From positions 1 to 16,237 of the forward strand of contig JABDLQ010000477.1 of NCBI GenBank assembly GCA_013002925.1: a DNA stretch of 16,237 nt, in the 5' to 3' direction. Of the stretch, positions 8,197 through 16,198 are shown piece after piece (position 1 is the first letter of the stretch; each line of letters opens with the position of its first letter). Under the pieces are notes generated by a model. The model saw only the letters and a program-made list of their open reading frames with translations, did no database searches and had not been told where the DNA came from. This DNA comes from Gammaproteobacteria bacterium. GTDB lineage: Bacteria; Pseudomonadota; Gammaproteobacteria; Steroidobacterales; SZUA-146. The position numbers were made by a program, and so were the translations under genes.

Positions 8197-9626
8197 CAGG
8201 CAACCATAGCGGCTGTGATCAACGCCAGTATTCCAAGCGCTGACATTGAGAGTGCGAAAAACGCAACGATGATCACCAGCCATTTCACAAAAGTAACCGT
8301 GCGGGACTGCCGGTACACAACTCGCATGGCGCGCATGAAATAATAGATAACATAAATGAAGGCAAACGCTTCGATCCACCCAAAATAGCGCAAGGAAAAT
8401 ATCTCAAACACCTTGCCCAGAATCAGTATCAGTGTAGAAAACACGAACAGGAATGAAAAATTATGTACATAAAAGAGCAGATGCTCGACATAGTAACGCC
8501 GGGAAAACAGATAGACGAATTTGTTAACCAGCGCCATAAGTGGTAGCAAAAACAGCAAGGTCGTTGGCAGATTGTCAAGCATGTCCAGCGCAAAGTTGCG
8601 CAAGCCTTCACGCGTCGTCAGGCGCAGGCAAGACTGGTAAGCTCGTTCCCGAAAAAACTCCTGGTACACCGGGCTTGTCAGAGTGCGGGCTTCGGCACAC
8701 TGTGACTGGGCTTCATTGAGTTGTTCGGTGAGCTGGTCACCTGTGTCGTCATCCTGGCGGTTCCCTGAGGTGATAACTGATGGCTGTGTCGCCGATGTGG
8801 AACTTTCGGGTGCCTGAATTTGATCGGCGTCGGGGGGTGCGTCTTGCGCGGAAGCCGGGGAGCCGATGTCAGACTGTTGACCAAACGATACCTGTACATC
8901 GTCCATCGCCAGTGGGGCATTCACATCCATTTTTCTGAGTGCGATCTGTGGGCCGACGGAGGCAATCAGGAAAAACAGGATGCTGGCAATCAAATACATC
9001 CGCAGGGGCGGGCTGAAGCGCATTCGCTGACCTTGCAAATAAGCGTTAGTCAGGTGGCCCGGTTTGGTGAGCAGCGGCCCCACAGTGCGCCAAAACCGTG
9101 TATCCCAGGACACCAGATCATGCACCAGGTCAGTAAACAATTCGCCAAGCGATACCAGTTTGCGCTGATCGCGCTGGCCGCAGCGGTAACAATACTGACC
9201 ATATAGTGATGTGCCGCAGTCCAGACACGTGACCTGCAGATCGCCAGTCAGACTCTGGCTTGCCGGGCTGTCTGTTGGCTCCGAGTCATATTCGGCGCGG
9301 GTGGTCAAAATGCGGCGGTTCGCGCTCAATGCGCTGCCAAACCGGGCGCTGCCTGATGCCCGCATGCGTTCAGCGTGCTCCGTCAGGTAGGTCTCAAGTG
9401 CGTGCCGGCTGGTCAGCACATAGTGAACAGTGCACTGGTAGCGGTCGGCATCGTCGGTACCCTCTTGCTCCAGTACGTAGGCCTGCTTAAACCCCGGCAA
9501 GGTGAGCATTTCGATAATATGTTCATGCAACCATTGTTTAAAGCCATCGCGCTGATCATTGTCGATGCTGATGTTTACTTCGTAAACGCAATCGTCTGTT
9601 TCTATGGGATCACTAGTTTCTTGCAT
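8196..9626 (-). CDS. DUF4286 / zinc-ribbon / DUF3667 membrane protein
   Basis: This 476-residue protein is of unknown function. Residues about 13-110 resemble a DUF4286 domain (VYEVNISID, LPGFKQAYVLEQE, HYVLTSRHALETYLTEHAERM). A zinc-ribbon follows, with Cys134, Cys137, Cys146 and Cys149 (CLDCG and CYRCGQ), then the DUF3667 signature (WDTRFWRTVGPLLTKPG, QGQRMRFSPPLRMYL). About five membrane helices are visible, near 209-226, 354-376, 386-406, 418-433 and 446-474. A Ser/Pro/Gln-rich loop of about 110 residues lies between the first and second. A GTG start at 9677 is possible, but the ATG at 9626 fits the domain start better. The gene is the first of the minus-strand run and shares one base with dinB. 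The function of both DUFs is unknown to me. Confidence 0.85.
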   Translation of the reverse strand: MQETSDPIETDDCVYEVNISIDNDQRDGFKQWLHEHIIEMLTLPGFKQAYVLEQEGTDDADRYQCTVHYVLTSRHALETYLTEHAERMRASGSARFGSALSANRRILTTRAEYDSEPTDSPASQSLTGDLQVTCLDCGTSLYGQYCYRCGQRDQRKLVSLGELFTDLVHDLVSWDTRFWRTVGPLLTKPGHLTNAYLQGQRMRFSPPLRMYLIASILFFLIASVGPQIALRKMDVNAPLAMDDVQVSFGQQSDIGSPASAQDAPPDADQIQAPESSTSATQPSVITSGNRQDDDTGDQLTEQLNEAQSQCAEARTLTSPVYQEFFRERAYQSCLRLTTREGLRNFALDMLDNLPTTLLFLLPLMALVNKFVYLFSRRYYVEHLLFYVHNFSFLFVFSTLILILGKVFEIFSLRYFGWIEAFAFIYVIYYFMRAMRVVYRQSRTVTFVKWLVIIVAFFALSMSALGILALITAAMVA

Positions 9627-9633
9627 CGTTATG

Positions 9634-9662
9634 TTGACAATTGCGCAGCCGACCAGATTATG
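9634..9662 (+). promoter_or_regulatory. Possible sigma-70 promoter for the GGDEF-EAL gene
   Basis: A perfect TTGACA at 9634-9639 is followed after 17 nt by a poor -10 (ATTATG, 9657-9662). It would give a 5' leader of about 115 nt. Only the -35 box is convincing. The 158-bp divergent spacer (9627-9784) should carry promoters in both directions. Confidence 0.25.
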
Positions 9663-9784
9663 TCTTGAGTCTAGCACTAAAAAAAGATATTTCGTTATAT
9701 CGGCCTTTGTGCGGTGATTGGCTGTGGTAACGTAAACTAAATCAGATAGTAGCTTTACTCACTCTAACTATAAGAAGAATAACC

Positions 9785-11683
9785 ATGAGCTATACAGATA
9801 ATTCCGATGCTTATTACCGTGATCTGTGCGAGCGTCTCAGTCATCAACTGCAGACAACCAACAGTCGTCATCGCCAGGCACTGCAGGATGTGCACCGCGC
9901 AAAGGTTGTCAGCGCCCTGATGAGAAAACTGTTCCGGTTAAAGTCAGCGCGTTATTCCGCGAGAAAACTTGCCGAGCGGGTGCTTGATGCGATGTATGGG
10001 TTATTGTCTTTGGAGTGTGGTGCGGTCTATATGAAGTCACCAACCCAGGGTGGTTACAAAACTCTGGCGTTCATGGGTTTTCCGATCGAAGAAAGTTGCG
10101 ATTTGTCGCGTAAAACGGCCATGCCTGAATTTGTGTTTGCCGATGCGGGCAAGAACAAACCGGGTATTTCCAGATCGTTGGGAATGATGACCAATTGCCG
10201 TCACACAATCTGGTGTTTTAATCCGGCCACCGGGCTTGCACTGTTGCTGGGGAGCAATCATCACAATACGAATGAGGCCTGGGAACTCTCCCGTGGCGAC
10301 CGCGATATGCTCCACTCCACCCTGGAGTTGCTTGGGAATATCATCAGTGAAGCAGAAGCGCGGGAAGAATCATCGAATCCATTGATAGATGCCATGACCG
10401 GCTTGCCCAACCGCCATATGGTGATCGAGCACCTGGAGCGAGAATCCCGCCAGCAAAATCGAAACTATGCATTGAGCACCGTTGTTTTGTACATCGACAT
10501 CGATCGTTTCAAACTGATTAACCAACAGCACGGTCATGTCGTGGGTGACAAAGTGATCATGGCAATAACCCAACGGCTCAAGTCAGTGCTGCGCCCCGGT
10601 GACCTGCTGGGGCGCATTGGCGTGGATGAGTTTGCAATTATTGCTCCGGGCATGCGCGTGGGTAATGACGCCATTTTTATTGCAGAGCGCATTCTTAAAT
10701 CGCTGCGGCAGCCATTGCGCATTGGCGCGCAGTCGTTCTACCTCGCCGTCAGTATCGGCATTGCAGAAGCGGCTCCGGATAGCTCTGCTATCGAGTCGCT
10801 TCGTGATGCCAATCTGGCCATGTTTAGCGCCAAGACCAATGGCGGCGCCACGTTTGCAATGTACGGGCAGGAAATGCACCAACCCGGTCCGGATGTGCTG
10901 CAACTGGAGTCTGATTTGCGTTTGGCTATCGATCGCGAGGAATTGAGCCTTTATTACCAACCAATATTTTCACTGCATTCCAATGCGGTTGTGGCGCTGG
11001 AGGCACTATTGCGATGGCATCATCCAGTGCGGGGAACACTGAATCCACCAGAGTTCATGCATCTGGCAGACAATTCCGAGATGGGACTGCTGATTGGTGA
11101 CTGGGTCATCGATAAAGTTGTACGGGACATGAATATCTGGGCCAGCGAGAATGCCACCAACAAAAGCATCAGCGTGTGTATCAACATAAGCGAAACCCAG
11201 TTTGTGCAAAAAGGCTTTATATCCAGGTTGGGCAGAAAACTGCGCGACGGCAAGATAGATCCCCAGCGTATCCGTCTCGAAATCTCGGAGCACACGCTTC
11301 TTGATTGCCGAATGGTCGACAAACAGCTGTTGATCAAACTGCGTGACATGGGTATCAAGGTCATGCTTGATGATTTTGGAACGGCTTATTCGTCGCTGCA
11401 ACGATTGCAAAGCTTACCGATTGACACGCTTAAAATTGACCGCAACTTTGTCGCCAAGGTTGCGATGGGAGGTCAGCACAGCGCCCTGATGAAAGCGATG
11501 GTCTCCCTGGCTCGTAACCTCGATAAACAGATTGTGGCTGAAGGCGCGGAAAACAGTGCGCAGCTCCAGGAGCTAAAACAGATGGGCTGCGACTATGCGC
11601 AAGGGTTTCTACTTGCAAAGCCGATGGCCGCGTCAAAAATCGGTGGCTTCCTGGGTAACCAGGAAGTTGCAATGGGACGCTAG
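9785..11683 (+). CDS. GGDEF-EAL cyclic-di-GMP protein with N-terminal GAF-like region
   Basis: The protein has 632 residues and no signal peptide or membrane helix, so it is cytoplasmic. Residues 1-50 are a helical N-terminus and about 55-195 look GAF-like, which I infer from layout. The GGDEF domain (about 204-365) has GVDEF at 279-283 instead of GGDEF, so cyclase activity is doubtful, but the inhibitory-site RxxD (Arg270, Asp273) is intact at the right spacing. The EAL domain (about 370-625) keeps the phosphodiesterase residues: Glu406 (EALLRW), Asn467, Glu499, Asp529-Asp530 (DDFGTAYSSL), Lys550, Glu586 (AEGAE) and Gln606. It probably degrades cyclic-di-GMP, with the GGDEF part as a sensor. 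AAGAAG lies 7 nt before the ATG. The gene is divergent from the DUF3667 gene. Confidence 0.95.
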   Translation: MSYTDNSDAYYRDLCERLSHQLQTTNSRHRQALQDVHRAKVVSALMRKLFRLKSARYSARKLAERVLDAMYGLLSLECGAVYMKSPTQGGYKTLAFMGFPIEESCDLSRKTAMPEFVFADAGKNKPGISRSLGMMTNCRHTIWCFNPATGLALLLGSNHHNTNEAWELSRGDRDMLHSTLELLGNIISEAEAREESSNPLIDAMTGLPNRHMVIEHLERESRQQNRNYALSTVVLYIDIDRFKLINQQHGHVVGDKVIMAITQRLKSVLRPGDLLGRIGVDEFAIIAPGMRVGNDAIFIAERILKSLRQPLRIGAQSFYLAVSIGIAEAAPDSSAIESLRDANLAMFSAKTNGGATFAMYGQEMHQPGPDVLQLESDLRLAIDREELSLYYQPIFSLHSNAVVALEALLRWHHPVRGTLNPPEFMHLADNSEMGLLIGDWVIDKVVRDMNIWASENATNKSISVCINISETQFVQKGFISRLGRKLRDGKIDPQRIRLEISEHTLLDCRMVDKQLLIKLRDMGIKVMLDDFGTAYSSLQRLQSLPIDTLKIDRNFVAKVAMGGQHSALMKAMVSLARNLDKQIVAEGAENSAQLQELKQMGCDYAQGFLLAKPMAASKIGGFLGNQEVAMGR

Positions 11684-11703
11684 CTGATTGCGGTTAGGAT
11701 CGG

Positions 11704-11720
11704 ACCCGGAACAACCGGGT
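11704..11720. other. Stem-loop just after the GGDEF-EAL gene
   Basis: A 6-bp perfect stem ACCCGG/CCGGGT with loop AACAA lies 20 bp past the stop codon. No T-run follows, so a terminator role is only possible. Confidence 0.35.
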
Positions 11721-11740
11721 GCGCCTTGAACTATCATTCA

Positions 11741-11761
11741 GTCGCTCAGCAATCGAGCGAC
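11741..11761. other. Stem-loop in the convergent intergenic region
   Basis: A perfect 7-bp stem GTCGCTC/GAGCGAC has a 7-nt loop. It lies between two convergent genes and could end or stabilise either transcript. No T-run is adjacent. Confidence 0.35.
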
Positions 11762-11764
11762 GCA

Positions 11765-12013
11765 TCAGGCCGGACATGACCTAATCCAGCCGCTTCGCCA
11801 AATGATATACACCTCCCCACCGGGGAGGGGGGCAGGCAGGCGGGCGCATCCAGCAACGCGGCCAGTCCCGGTCACAGCCGCTTTCATAGGCCAAAAAACT
11901 TCATCCGGATATTCCAACACGTCGTTGTTCCAGAATCCTGGAATTCGAAAGCCCCTCGATTCAGCAAAGGCGTTGCTGACGGCCAGGCAGTGGCCAACCT
12001 GAAAATCGGGCAA
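11765..12013 (-). pseudogene. Decayed C-terminal fragment of a DUF559-type endonuclease
   Basis: One minus-strand frame reads AESRGFRIPGFWNNDVLEYPDEVF (about 11890-11965, written here with its key part). This recalls the C-terminus of DUF559 (Vsr-like fold) proteins, which typically carry ESRGFRVLRFWNNDVL. The normal Leu-Arg before FW is Pro-Gly here, the preceding catalytic part with its acidic residues is missing, and no Shine-Dalgarno leads the frame. The following GC-rich Pro/Gly coding and the adjacent CCTCCCC/GGGGAGG hairpin are also typical of DNA seen beside such genes. I read it as a relic, not a working gene. The family match is from memory and rests on about 25 residues. Confidence 0.45.
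11812..11828. other. GC-rich stem-loop
   Basis: A perfect 7-bp stem CCTCCCC/GGGGAGG encloses a 3-nt loop. It is the strongest of three hairpins within 130 bp and lies at the tail of the DUF559-like relic. No T-run follows. The rest of the 400-bp gap (11684-12083) shows only a 10-bp palindrome CCCTGCAGGG at 12046-12055. Confidence 0.4.
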
Positions 12014-12083
12014 GGTGTGCCATTATGATTTGCTTATTCGCTCGCCCCTGCAGGGTTGGGTAGCTTGTCTGCAGACTCCGGCT

Positions 12084-13208
12084 TTAGTTACCCCAGAATT
12101 TCCACCATGGTTTTTTTGATGCGTTGTCGGCATTGGACGCTTCATCGTCATCCTGTGAACTGTTGTAATCATCCATAATTTCTTTGCGGGTGTCGCGGCG
12201 GTCACGCATTTCATCACCGCGTGGCTCACCCTGTCCAGTTTGACGTGGGGTCGACTGAGAACTGGTTTTATCGGACTGGTCCGATGCGCGCATGCGGTCT
12301 TCAGCGTCACGTTCGGCCAGCCTGTTTTCAAATTCAGCACGCCGCCGCTCGCGTTCAGCTTCGCGCTGTGCGCGTTGTGCGGCGCGCTTGGCTTCCCTTT
12401 TCTGATCGCGATCAGCGCGATTATTCTCTTTGTTCAGCCGCTGGGCGTCACGCTCCATGTTTTGTTCTGTGAGGTCCGCTTCTTTTTCCATGCGTCTGGC
12501 GTCACGTTCCCTGTTTCGCTCGGCAACTTCCGCCTCTTTGTCCATGCGCCTGGTATCGCGTTCTATTTTCCGTTCCGCGAGTTCAGCGTCTTTTTCCATC
12601 CTTCTGGCATCGCGTTCCGAGTGTTTTTCCACGCGCTTCGCATCACGCCCGTCGCTTTGCTCTATCAATCCGGCTTCTTTTTCCAACCGCCTGGCGTCGC
12701 GTTCTTTGCTTCGCTCGGCAAGTTCCGCGTCTTTCTCCATACGCCTGGCATCGCGTTCTTTGCTTCGCTCCGCAATTTCTGCCTCTTTGTCCATCCGCTT
12801 GACGTCACGTTCTTTGTCTTTCTCCGTGAGCCTGGCTTCTTTTTCCATGAGTTGCGACTCGCTTTCAAAGTCACGCCCGGCAGCGGGGGTGTTTAATTTT
12901 TCACTGGCTGCATTGCGTTTGCCGGCTGCCACTAATCCATTCGACGCTCTACTGTTGTTCCGTAATTCCTTTTGTTGTTGCAACAGTTGCTTACTGGGCG
13001 GCTCGTCTGTCTTGGGCCCCTTTTTTAACGCAGCTTTGTCGTTCAGGGTTTTTTGCAACTGATGTTGTTCCTCGTTGTACCTCTCCTGGTCGTCGTCAAC
13101 GAGTACATCCTGCGCCTGCGCGTTTGCATCAACGCCAATGACGGGAATTATCCAGCCAGATACGATGAACACCACAGTAATCGCAATAAACTTGTAGAGG
13201 GCACGCAT
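12084..13208 (-). CDS. Exported charged-repeat helical protein with Trp-rich C-terminus, function unknown
   Basis: I do not recognise a family for this 374-residue protein. It starts with a Sec signal peptide (residues 1 to about 31, hydrophobic core near 6-25, likely cut after ANA or AQA), so it should be periplasmic or surface-exposed. Residues about 34-130 are polar with Gln-rich patches. Residues 133-269 are an 18-residue repeat of the type ERDARRMEKDAELAERSK. A basic helical stretch (about 270-300) and a disordered Asp/Ser-rich part follow, and the protein ends in KKPWWKFWGN. The repeat is almost all Glu, Arg, Lys, Asp and Ala, as in single alpha-helices or long coiled coils. AGGAG lies 5 nt before the ATG. 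A longer in-frame version would bury the signal peptide, so it is rejected. It stands alone, 197 bp after fadE. Confidence 0.85.
   Translation of the reverse strand: MRALYKFIAITVVFIVSGWIIPVIGVDANAQAQDVLVDDDQERYNEEQHQLQKTLNDKAALKKGPKTDEPPSKQLLQQQKELRNNSRASNGLVAAGKRNAASEKLNTPAAGRDFESESQLMEKEARLTEKDKERDVKRMDKEAEIAERSKERDARRMEKDAELAERSKERDARRLEKEAGLIEQSDGRDAKRVEKHSERDARRMEKDAELAERKIERDTRRMDKEAEVAERNRERDARRMEKEADLTEQNMERDAQRLNKENNRADRDQKREAKRAAQRAQREAERERRRAEFENRLAERDAEDRMRASDQSDKTSSQSTPRQTGQGEPRGDEMRDRRDTRKEIMDDYNSSQDDDEASNADNASKKPWWKFWGN
12402..12812 (-). repeat. 54-bp (18-residue) in-frame tandem repeat
   Basis: Units begin with (E/G)RD at residues 133, 151, 169, 187, 198, 216, 234 and 252 of the 374-residue protein. 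Spacing is 18 except for one 11-residue unit (187 to 197). The DNA units are diverged in codon use but recognisable, so the array is old or under protein-level selection. Confidence 0.85.
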
Positions 13209-13212
13209 AGCT

Positions 13213-13218
13213 TCTCCT
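13213..13218 (-). promoter_or_regulatory. Ribosome binding site of the repeat protein
   Basis: AGGAGA on the minus strand lies about 5 nt before the ATG at 13208. It fixes the start at the signal peptide and not 44 codons upstream. Confidence 0.75.
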
Positions 13219-13405
13219 GGTGCTGGGTGATGATTGAGAATTAGCAGTGTAGGTCGAGACAGATAGTGGAACTGTAAAGGATCATAAACCTGCGATTCTA
13301 CACCATCCCGGTTTGAGCACAGGGGGCACGCTGAAACCACTGCGGCGCGATCAGGAACAGCCCTGTATGAGCAGCCGTTCCCGCCGTCGTGTGGGTATTG
13401 CTAAC

Positions 13406-15877
13406 TCAGGCTGCCGTTTCAGTTGCCAGTTGCCGTTGGGGTCTGTGGACACCGGCCATCAGTTCATCGGTGCTAAAGTCATCGACGGCACACAGGGCAA
13501 CAATTTCGTCATCAAAGCTCATATATTCAGAGGCTTCTGCGGCGCTGAAAACATTCGCAACCACAGCGGCTTCACACATTGCGGGTGGGGCAGCAACAGC
13601 AATGGTTCCTTGCTTGACGGCGCTGAGAAGTTTCTTCTCGAGAGCTTCATAACGCTCGACATTGCGCAGCAATTGATCCAGGCGACCGGGAATATTATTG
13701 GCCACCGGAGCCAGGAATATACCGTTGATCAGGTGTTCACGCGTATCCGACGCGCTGATCATCATATTCGCCACCTTGCGACCCAGTTTGTCGGACGGTG
13801 CCGAATACATGCGCCCGCGAGGGAATACCAGTACGCGCACCAGGCCAGCCAGCCATCGATTGGGCAGGTTGCGCAGTACCCCGTGCAGTGCTTCCTGGGC
13901 AGCGTACAGGTAATACCTCAGGGTCCACTTGACCAGGGGAAGATCCTGTTCGCGTTCGCCTTCATCAGAAAATTTCTTCAGCGTGGTGGAAGCAAAATAC
14001 AAATAGCTTAAAATGTCGCCAAGTCGTGCGGACAACATTTCGCGCTTTTTGAGACTGCCCTGCAGACTCATCATAGCGGCGTCGGCGGTGAGCGCAAACG
14101 CTGCACTGAAACGATTAATATGCTGGTAGAAACGGCGTGTCGGGCCGCTGGACGGCACGTCGATAAAGCGTGCCGAGGTCAGTGCCAGAACCATGGCGCG
14201 AGCGGCGTTGTGGGTGGTGTTGCCCAACATGCCAAACAGATGTTTGTCGAAGTCAGGCAGTGCCATGTCCATATCGTTCTGATTGCAGGCCTCCATCAGT
14301 TTGAGCATGTGGGGGTGACAGCGTATGGCGCCCTGCCCGAAAATAATCAGGCTGCGCGTCATGATATTGGCGCCTTCCACGGTAATACTGATGGGTACAG
14401 CCTGGTAACCGCGCCCAAGGTAATTGGATGGCCCCAGGCAAATCCCCTTGCCGCCGTGGATATCCATTGCATCATTGGCGATGGTGCGAGCGTTTTCAGT
14501 GCAGTGATATTTCAGTATTGCTGAGGGAACCCCGGGCTTTTCGCCATTATCAATCGCGGTACATGTGTACTTTACGGCAGCGTCCATGGCATAGGTCAGC
14601 CCCGCGATCCGGGCAATTAGTTCCTGCACTCCTTCAAACTTGCCGACCGGCAGTTTGAACTGACGTCGCATTCTGGAATACGCACCGGTTGCAGCCAGTG
14701 CCGCTTTGGCACCACCGACCGCAGTCGATGGAAGTGAAATTGAACGACCGACCGTCAGGCAGTCCACCAGCATACGCCAGCCCTGACCTGCCATTTCCTG
14801 TCCGCCAATGATGAAGCTCAGCGGAACGAACACATCCTGACCCTGGGTTGGCCCGTTTTGAAAGGGTACGTTGAGCGGAAAATGGCGCCGGCCTGTTGTG
14901 ACTCCCGGTAAGTTGGTCGGAATCAGTGCGCAGGTAATTCCAATGTCCTCTACGTCGCCGAGCAGCGCATCGGGGTCGTACATGCGAAACGCCAGCCCCA
15001 GTACCGTTGCGACGGGTGCCAACGTAATGTAGCGCTTGTCCCAGTTAAGACGCAGCCCCAGCACTTTTTCGCCGTTGAACTCGCCTTCGCAGACAATGCC
15101 GGAATCCGTAATCGAAGTGGCATCCGACCCTGCCCGCGGGCTGGTCAGACCAAAGCAGGGTATTTCCTCGCCAACGGCGAGGCGCGGCAGGTAGTAGTTT
15201 TTCTGTTCTTCTGTGCCGTAATGCATCAATAGCTCGCCAGGGCCCAGGGAATTGGGTACGGCGATGGTGGAAGAGACCGTGGCACTGCGTGTCGACACTT
15301 TTGCGATAACGGCAGAGTGCGCCTGTGCAGAAAACTCCAGGCCGTTATAGGCCTTTGGAATAATCATCGCAAAAAATTTTTCTTTTTTCAGGTAAGCCCA
15401 GATTTCTTCAGGCAGATCGGCAAGTTCATGTGTAATCTGCCAGTCGTCGATCATCGAACACAAATGCTCAACCGGTCCATCCAGAAACGCTTGCTCGGCC
15501 TCGGTCAAACCGGGCCTTGGTGCCTGTAGCAGGTTGTTCCATCGGGGATTGCCCGAAAACAGCTCTCCATCCCAGCCGACGGAGCCAGCCTCGAGCGCAT
15601 CGCGCTCAGTATCAGACATTTCCGGGAGCGCGCGTCGCATCACCTTAAACGCCGCTTTGCTGATCTTTTGCATGCGCAGATCATCGTTATTTAACAGGGC
15701 AAAGGCGGCAACGATCGCCAGCATCAGCATGTTCCAGAGGAAGCCGCCGTCACCAAATACCCAGTAAAGGAGTAACACTGCAACTGCAGTCAGGGTGGCC
15801 GTCTTTAGTGAGGCGCGGGTGTAGCCGAGCCACAGAGCGCCGCCGATAACGACCGCTAACCAAAACAGAAAAGACAT
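13406..15877 (-). CDS. fadE: Acyl-CoA dehydrogenase FadE, long membrane-associated type
   Basis: At 823 residues this is close to E. coli FadE (814) and similar along its whole length. It catalyses the first step of fatty-acid beta-oxidation, acyl-CoA to trans-2-enoyl-CoA with FAD. Three hydrophobic N-terminal segments (about 2-18, 27-41 and 46-62) explain membrane association. Shared stretches include EEQAFLDGPVE and QITHELADLP (near 130-155), FFAMIIPKAYNGLEFSA, SLGPGELLMHYGT, GLTSPRAGSDA, KRYITLAPVATVLGLAF, PLNVPFQNGPT, and near 498-520 ITVEGANIMTRS with IFGQGAIRCHP. A GTG start six codons upstream is rejected because AGGAGG sits 8 nt before the ATG at 15877. The gene is monocistronic in this window. 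No FadR- or PsrA-like operator was recognised upstream. Confidence 0.96.
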   Translation of the reverse strand: MSFLFWLAVVIGGALWLGYTRASLKTATLTAVAVLLLYWVFGDGGFLWNMLMLAIVAAFALLNNDDLRMQKISKAAFKVMRRALPEMSDTERDALEAGSVGWDGELFSGNPRWNNLLQAPRPGLTEAEQAFLDGPVEHLCSMIDDWQITHELADLPEEIWAYLKKEKFFAMIIPKAYNGLEFSAQAHSAVIAKVSTRSATVSSTIAVPNSLGPGELLMHYGTEEQKNYYLPRLAVGEEIPCFGLTSPRAGSDATSITDSGIVCEGEFNGEKVLGLRLNWDKRYITLAPVATVLGLAFRMYDPDALLGDVEDIGITCALIPTNLPGVTTGRRHFPLNVPFQNGPTQGQDVFVPLSFIIGGQEMAGQGWRMLVDCLTVGRSISLPSTAVGGAKAALAATGAYSRMRRQFKLPVGKFEGVQELIARIAGLTYAMDAAVKYTCTAIDNGEKPGVPSAILKYHCTENARTIANDAMDIHGGKGICLGPSNYLGRGYQAVPISITVEGANIMTRSLIIFGQGAIRCHPHMLKLMEACNQNDMDMALPDFDKHLFGMLGNTTHNAARAMVLALTSARFIDVPSSGPTRRFYQHINRFSAAFALTADAAMMSLQGSLKKREMLSARLGDILSYLYFASTTLKKFSDEGEREQDLPLVKWTLRYYLYAAQEALHGVLRNLPNRWLAGLVRVLVFPRGRMYSAPSDKLGRKVANMMISASDTREHLINGIFLAPVANNIPGRLDQLLRNVERYEALEKKLLSAVKQGTIAVAAPPAMCEAAVVANVFSAAEASEYMSFDDEIVALCAVDDFSTDELMAGVHRPQRQLATETAA

Positions 15878-15885
15878 ACTCCCAA

Positions 15886-15891
15886 CCTCCT
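15886..15891 (-). promoter_or_regulatory. Ribosome binding site of fadE
   Basis: A perfect AGGAGG on the minus strand lies 8 nt before the ATG at 15877. It rules out the GTG at 15895, which overlaps the site. Confidence 0.85.
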
Positions 15892-16180
15892 GCACGCAAA
15901 AACCGGTTAACTGCTGGACATAGTATAGCCCAGGAATGGTGCATCGCGGTAGTTGACAATATTCTCAATATAGAAAGTGCTGAGGTGAATCTATCACGCG
16001 ACTCATAAATTATTGTATTTGAATGGGAAAATTAAAAATTTTGGAAATTTCCGGTATTTTGCAGCGTGGCATCACATGGCAGGAGGCGGTTAAGGGGGTG
16101 TCGCTCGTGCCTCCATCCTGGCCTTTCCGGAGGGGGAATGTGCTTATCGGCACATCGCTTGCGGACTATTCCGGACACAT
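15892..16180. other. fadE upstream region without a supported gene
   Basis: No gene is supported here. A TATACT -10-like box for fadE lies at 15922-15927 (minus) but has no matching -35. A palindromic AACCGGTT lies at 15901-15908. An inverted repeat ATATT-CTC-AATAT lies at 15959-15971, next to a lone TTGACA (15953-15958). An A/T-rich tract with palindrome GGAAATTTCC follows at 16043-16052. From about 16080 the sequence turns GC-rich, with a 6-bp stem GGAGGC/GCCTCC (16082-16114) and a hairpin ATGTGC/GCACAT (16138-16155). This part may already belong to the insertion sequence. Confidence 0.4.
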
Positions 16181-16198
16181 GGTTTACACATGTAAGTA

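Noticed and set aside
8197..8379. 61-residue N-terminal extension of dinB
   Set aside because: It lies inside the upstream gene, has no Y-family similarity, and the ATG at 8196 overlaps that gene's stop in a typical coupling arrangement.
12402..12812. CRISPR-like array in the 54-bp repeats
   Set aside because: The units are contiguous, in frame, diverged, and have no unique spacers. They encode a protein repeat.
12221..13062. Long plus-strand open frames opposite the repeat protein (up to 218 residues)
   Set aside because: They are antisense shadows of the charged repeat. Their Phe/Ser/Arg-rich composition mirrors GAA/CGC-type codons, and no ribosome binding site is present.
15953..15981. 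TTGACA as a plus-strand promoter upstream of the IS
   Set aside because: No acceptable -10 lies 16-18 nt downstream (the nearest, TATAGA, is only 10 nt away).
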